Source: Gammaproteobacteria bacterium | GTDB lineage: Bacteria > Pseudomonadota > Gammaproteobacteria > Pseudomonadales > Pseudohongiellaceae | Assembly: GCA_007571115.1 (NCBI GenBank) | Contig: RKSA01000250.1 | Coordinates: forward strand, 1-16,168 | Direction of reading: 5' to 3' | Length of the DNA: 16,168 bases | In this document: positions 14,451-16,168 of the stretch, one piece after another | How positions within the stretch are numbered: the first letter of the stretch is position 1 | How the letters are laid out: every line of letters starts with the position of its first letter | The notes under the pieces: model-generated | Seen by the model: the letters and a program-made list of their open reading frames with translations, nothing else | Told to the model about the DNA's origin: nothing | Database searches by the model: none | Made by a program: the position numbers and the translations under genes

Positions 14451-15479
14451 ATGCAAATCGGCGACGCCATTAGGCGAGTCATCGGCGGCAACGACCTGGC
14501 TGCGGCCGAAATGGTCGAGGTCATGAAGCAGGTCATGTCCGGCACCGCCACCGATGCGCAAAATGCCGCCTTGCTGGTCGGATTGCAGATGAAGGGAGTC
14601 CGCGCGGCGGAAATTCTCGGCGCGGCCAAGGTCATGCGCGAGTTGGCGGTTCCGGTGCGGGTGCGGACCCGCGAGCGGCTCGTCGACACTTGCGGAACGG
14701 GCGGCAGCGGCGCCAACAAGTTCAATGTTTCCACCGCTGCGGCGATCGTTGCCGCCTGCGCTGGCGCGCGAGTCGCCAAGCACGGCAATCGCGGCGCGAC
14801 GAGCAGAAGCGGTAGCGCCGATCTGCTCGAAGCCGCCGGCTACAATCTTGCCCTGCCCCCGGAACGCGTCGGCGAGCTGATCGATCGCGTCGGAATCGGA
14901 TTCATGTTCGCCCCGGCCCATCATGGCGCGACCCGGCACGTCGTCGGCGTGCGCCGCGAGCTTGGCATTCGCACCGTGTTCAATTTGCTCGGCCCCCTGA
15001 CCAATCCAGCCTGCGCGCCGAACCAGCTCATGGGAGTGTTCGATGCTGCCTGGATCAGGCCTTTGCTCGAAGTGCTGCGCGAGCTTGGCAGCGAGCACGT
15101 GCTGATCGTCGCTGCCGAGGACGGCCTCGACGAAATCAGCATTGCCGCAGCGACCCGGGTCGGCGAGCTGCAAAACGGCAGCATCGCCGAATACCGCGTC
15201 ACTCCCGAAGAGCTCGGCATGAAGCGTGCGGGCGATATCGACGACCTGCGAGTCGACAGCCCGGAAGCGAGCCTCGAACTCGTCAACCAGGCTCTGTCGT
15301 GGCGGCACGAGAAGGCAGCACGGCTGGTCGCCCTGAATGCCGGTGCGGCGATGTATGCCGCATGCCTTGGCGAAAGCTTGCACGACGGCGTGGCTCGCGC
15401 TGTGGCGATCCAGCAAAGCGGCGCCGCCCTGGAAAAGTTCCGGGAAATGGTCGAAGCGAGCCGCTCCCCAGAGCCATGA
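14451..15479 (+). CDS. trpD: anthranilate phosphoribosyltransferase
   Basis: Transfers phosphoribose from PRPP to anthranilate, the second step of tryptophan synthesis. The 342 aa have the stand-alone TrpD layout: a helical N-terminal domain with ATDAQNAALLVGLQMKG at 33-49, the PRPP/Mg-binding DTCGTGGSGANKFNVST at 79-95, KHGNR at 110-114 with the following SGSADLLEAAG, MFAPAHHGA at 152-160, and RRELGIRTVFNLLGPLTNP at 168-186, all typical. A strong ribosome binding site (AAGGAGAG) overlaps the trpG stop seven bases before ATG 14451. The stop overlaps the first ATG of a 16-codon reading frame leading into trpC. Middle gene of trpGDC. Confidence 0.97.
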   Translation: MQIGDAIRRVIGGNDLAAAEMVEVMKQVMSGTATDAQNAALLVGLQMKGVRAAEILGAAKVMRELAVPVRVRTRERLVDTCGTGGSGANKFNVSTAAAIVAACAGARVAKHGNRGATSRSGSADLLEAAGYNLALPPERVGELIDRVGIGFMFAPAHHGATRHVVGVRRELGIRTVFNLLGPLTNPACAPNQLMGVFDAAWIRPLLEVLRELGSEHVLIVAAEDGLDEISIAAATRVGELQNGSIAEYRVTPEELGMKRAGDIDDLRVDSPEASLELVNQALSWRHEKAARLVALNAGAAMYAACLGESLHDGVARAVAIQQSGAALEKFREMVEASRSPEP

Positions 15480-15526
15480 ATGACGCCATGAATGAAGACA
15501 GGAAGATCGGTGGCCAGCATGGCTAG
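15476..15526 (+). other. 16-codon reading frame bridging trpD and trpC
   Basis: ATGA at 15476-15479 joins this frame to the trpD stop; the frame reads MNDAMNEDRKIGGQHG and ends with TAG at 15524-15526, just past the trpC ATG at 15519. A ribosome ending trpD could restart here and stop within reach of the trpC start. It may be a coupling device or only spacer, and no peptide function is proposed. Confidence 0.3.
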
Positions 15527-16168
15527 CAACACGCTCGCGGAAATCCTCGCGCACAAGCGCCGCGAAGTCGCCGAGGCGCAAGTTTCGCGGCCGCTGCCGC
15601 AGCTCGAGGCCGCGCTTGCCGAAGCTCCCGCAACCCGCGATTTCGCCGGCGCCTTGCGAGCGCGAATCGCCGCTGGCGGCCCTGCGGTCATCGCCGAGAT
15701 CAAGCGCGCTTCGCCATCGAAGGGGTTGATCCGCGAGGATTTCGCTGCCGCGCGTCATGCGGCCGACTATGCCCGGTCGGGTGCCTGCTGTCTTTCGGTG
15801 CTGACCGATGCGAAACATTTCCAGGGCAGCCTTGCAGATCTGGCGGCAGCGCGTGCCGCCCAGCATCTGCCATTGCTGCGCAAGGATTTCATGATCGATC
15901 CGTACCAGCTCGCCGAATCGCGTCTTGTCGGCGCCGATTGCATCCTGCTGATCGTCGCCGCCCTGTCCGACGTGCAGCTTCAAGAGCTCGCGGCTCGCGC
16001 GGCAAGCTTGCAGCTCGACGTGCTCGTCGAAGTTCATGATCACGACGAACTCGAACGCGCCTTGCGGCTCGCTTGCCAGTTGATCGGCGTGAACAACCGG
16101 GATTTCCGCAATCTCCGCACCCGCCTCGAAACGACACTGGAACTGCTTCCGCAGCTTCCCCCCGACCG
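15519..16168 (+). CDS. trpC: indole-3-glycerol-phosphate synthase, 3' end beyond the window
   Basis: Closes the ring of carboxyphenylaminodeoxyribulose phosphate to indole-3-glycerol phosphate, the fourth step of tryptophan synthesis. 216 residues are present of about 265 expected; the frame is open at the window end. A beta/alpha barrel with the family residues is seen: ILAHKRREV at 9-17, EIKRASPSKG at 60-69 (catalytic E60, K62), SVLTDAKHFQGSL at 93-105, LLRKDFMIDPYQ at 119-130 (K122), ADCILLIVAAL at 139-149, E171 in LVEVHD, and GVNNRDF at 190-196 (N192). No separate TrpF domain can be seen in this part. ATG 15519 is used; GTG 15510, three codons upstream, has a better placed AGGA (about six bases away) and is a real alternative. 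It follows trpD by 39 bases. Confidence 0.96.
   Translation, partial: MASNTLAEILAHKRREVAEAQVSRPLPQLEAALAEAPATRDFAGALRARIAAGGPAVIAEIKRASPSKGLIREDFAAARHAADYARSGACCLSVLTDAKHFQGSLADLAAARAAQHLPLLRKDFMIDPYQLAESRLVGADCILLIVAALSDVQLQELAARAASLQLDVLVEVHDHDELERALRLACQLIGVNNRDFRNLRTRLETTLELLPQLPPD

Noticed and set aside
14391..16043. 550-codon minus-strand open frame opposite trpD and trpC
   Set aside because: Shadow frame; the plus strand carries conserved TrpD and TrpC motifs throughout.

Overview
The window reads as chromosomal DNA of a high-GC gammaproteobacterium. The reasons are Mpl (murein-tripeptide recycling, a Gram-negative trait), a TIGR02444-family protein, a trpGDC cluster as in pseudomonads and xanthomonads, UbiX, SppA and a pyrophosphate-type phosphofructokinase. 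A Xanthomonadales/Chromatiales-like lineage is my inference; no rRNA is present to prove it. Most genes are housekeeping, and nearly all of the DNA is coding.

Layout. Positions 1-170 do not look like part of the first gene and may come from another locus. From 169 there is a 5'-truncated YbbP/FtsX-type ABC permease (+), then an exported MORN-repeat protein (+) and pdxH (+). Converging on pdxH are two minus-strand genes, pfp (6249-4987) and then sppA (4943-2799). SppA carries an unusual linker made of 12-residue acidic repeats. The 308-base gap between pfp and the next plus-strand gene holds inverted repeats and five tandem 23-bp direct repeats. The last repeat supplies the ribosome binding site of an AAA-14/DUF4143 ATPase (6558-7829). 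ubiX follows (+) and converges on the minus-strand pair TIGR02444 gene -> sdaA. mpl (+) diverges from the TIGR02444 gene across a 133-base gap holding a perfect short palindrome and a -10-like box. mpl converges on the photolyase gene phr (-). phr diverges from trpG-trpD-trpC (+), and trpC runs off the window end.

How the genes work together. trpG, trpD and trpC supply three activities of tryptophan synthesis (amidotransferase, anthranilate phosphoribosyltransferase, indole-glycerol-phosphate synthase); trpE is not in the window. The other genes act in separate pathways: PLP salvage, glycolysis, prenyl-FMN supply for UbiD enzymes, serine deamination, cell-wall recycling and DNA repair.

The observations most worth a second look are the 23-bp repeat array fused to the start of the DUF4143 ATPase gene, the in-frame 36-bp minisatellite in sppA, and the abrupt loss of permease homology at about position 170. 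I found no convincing new multi-gene system.
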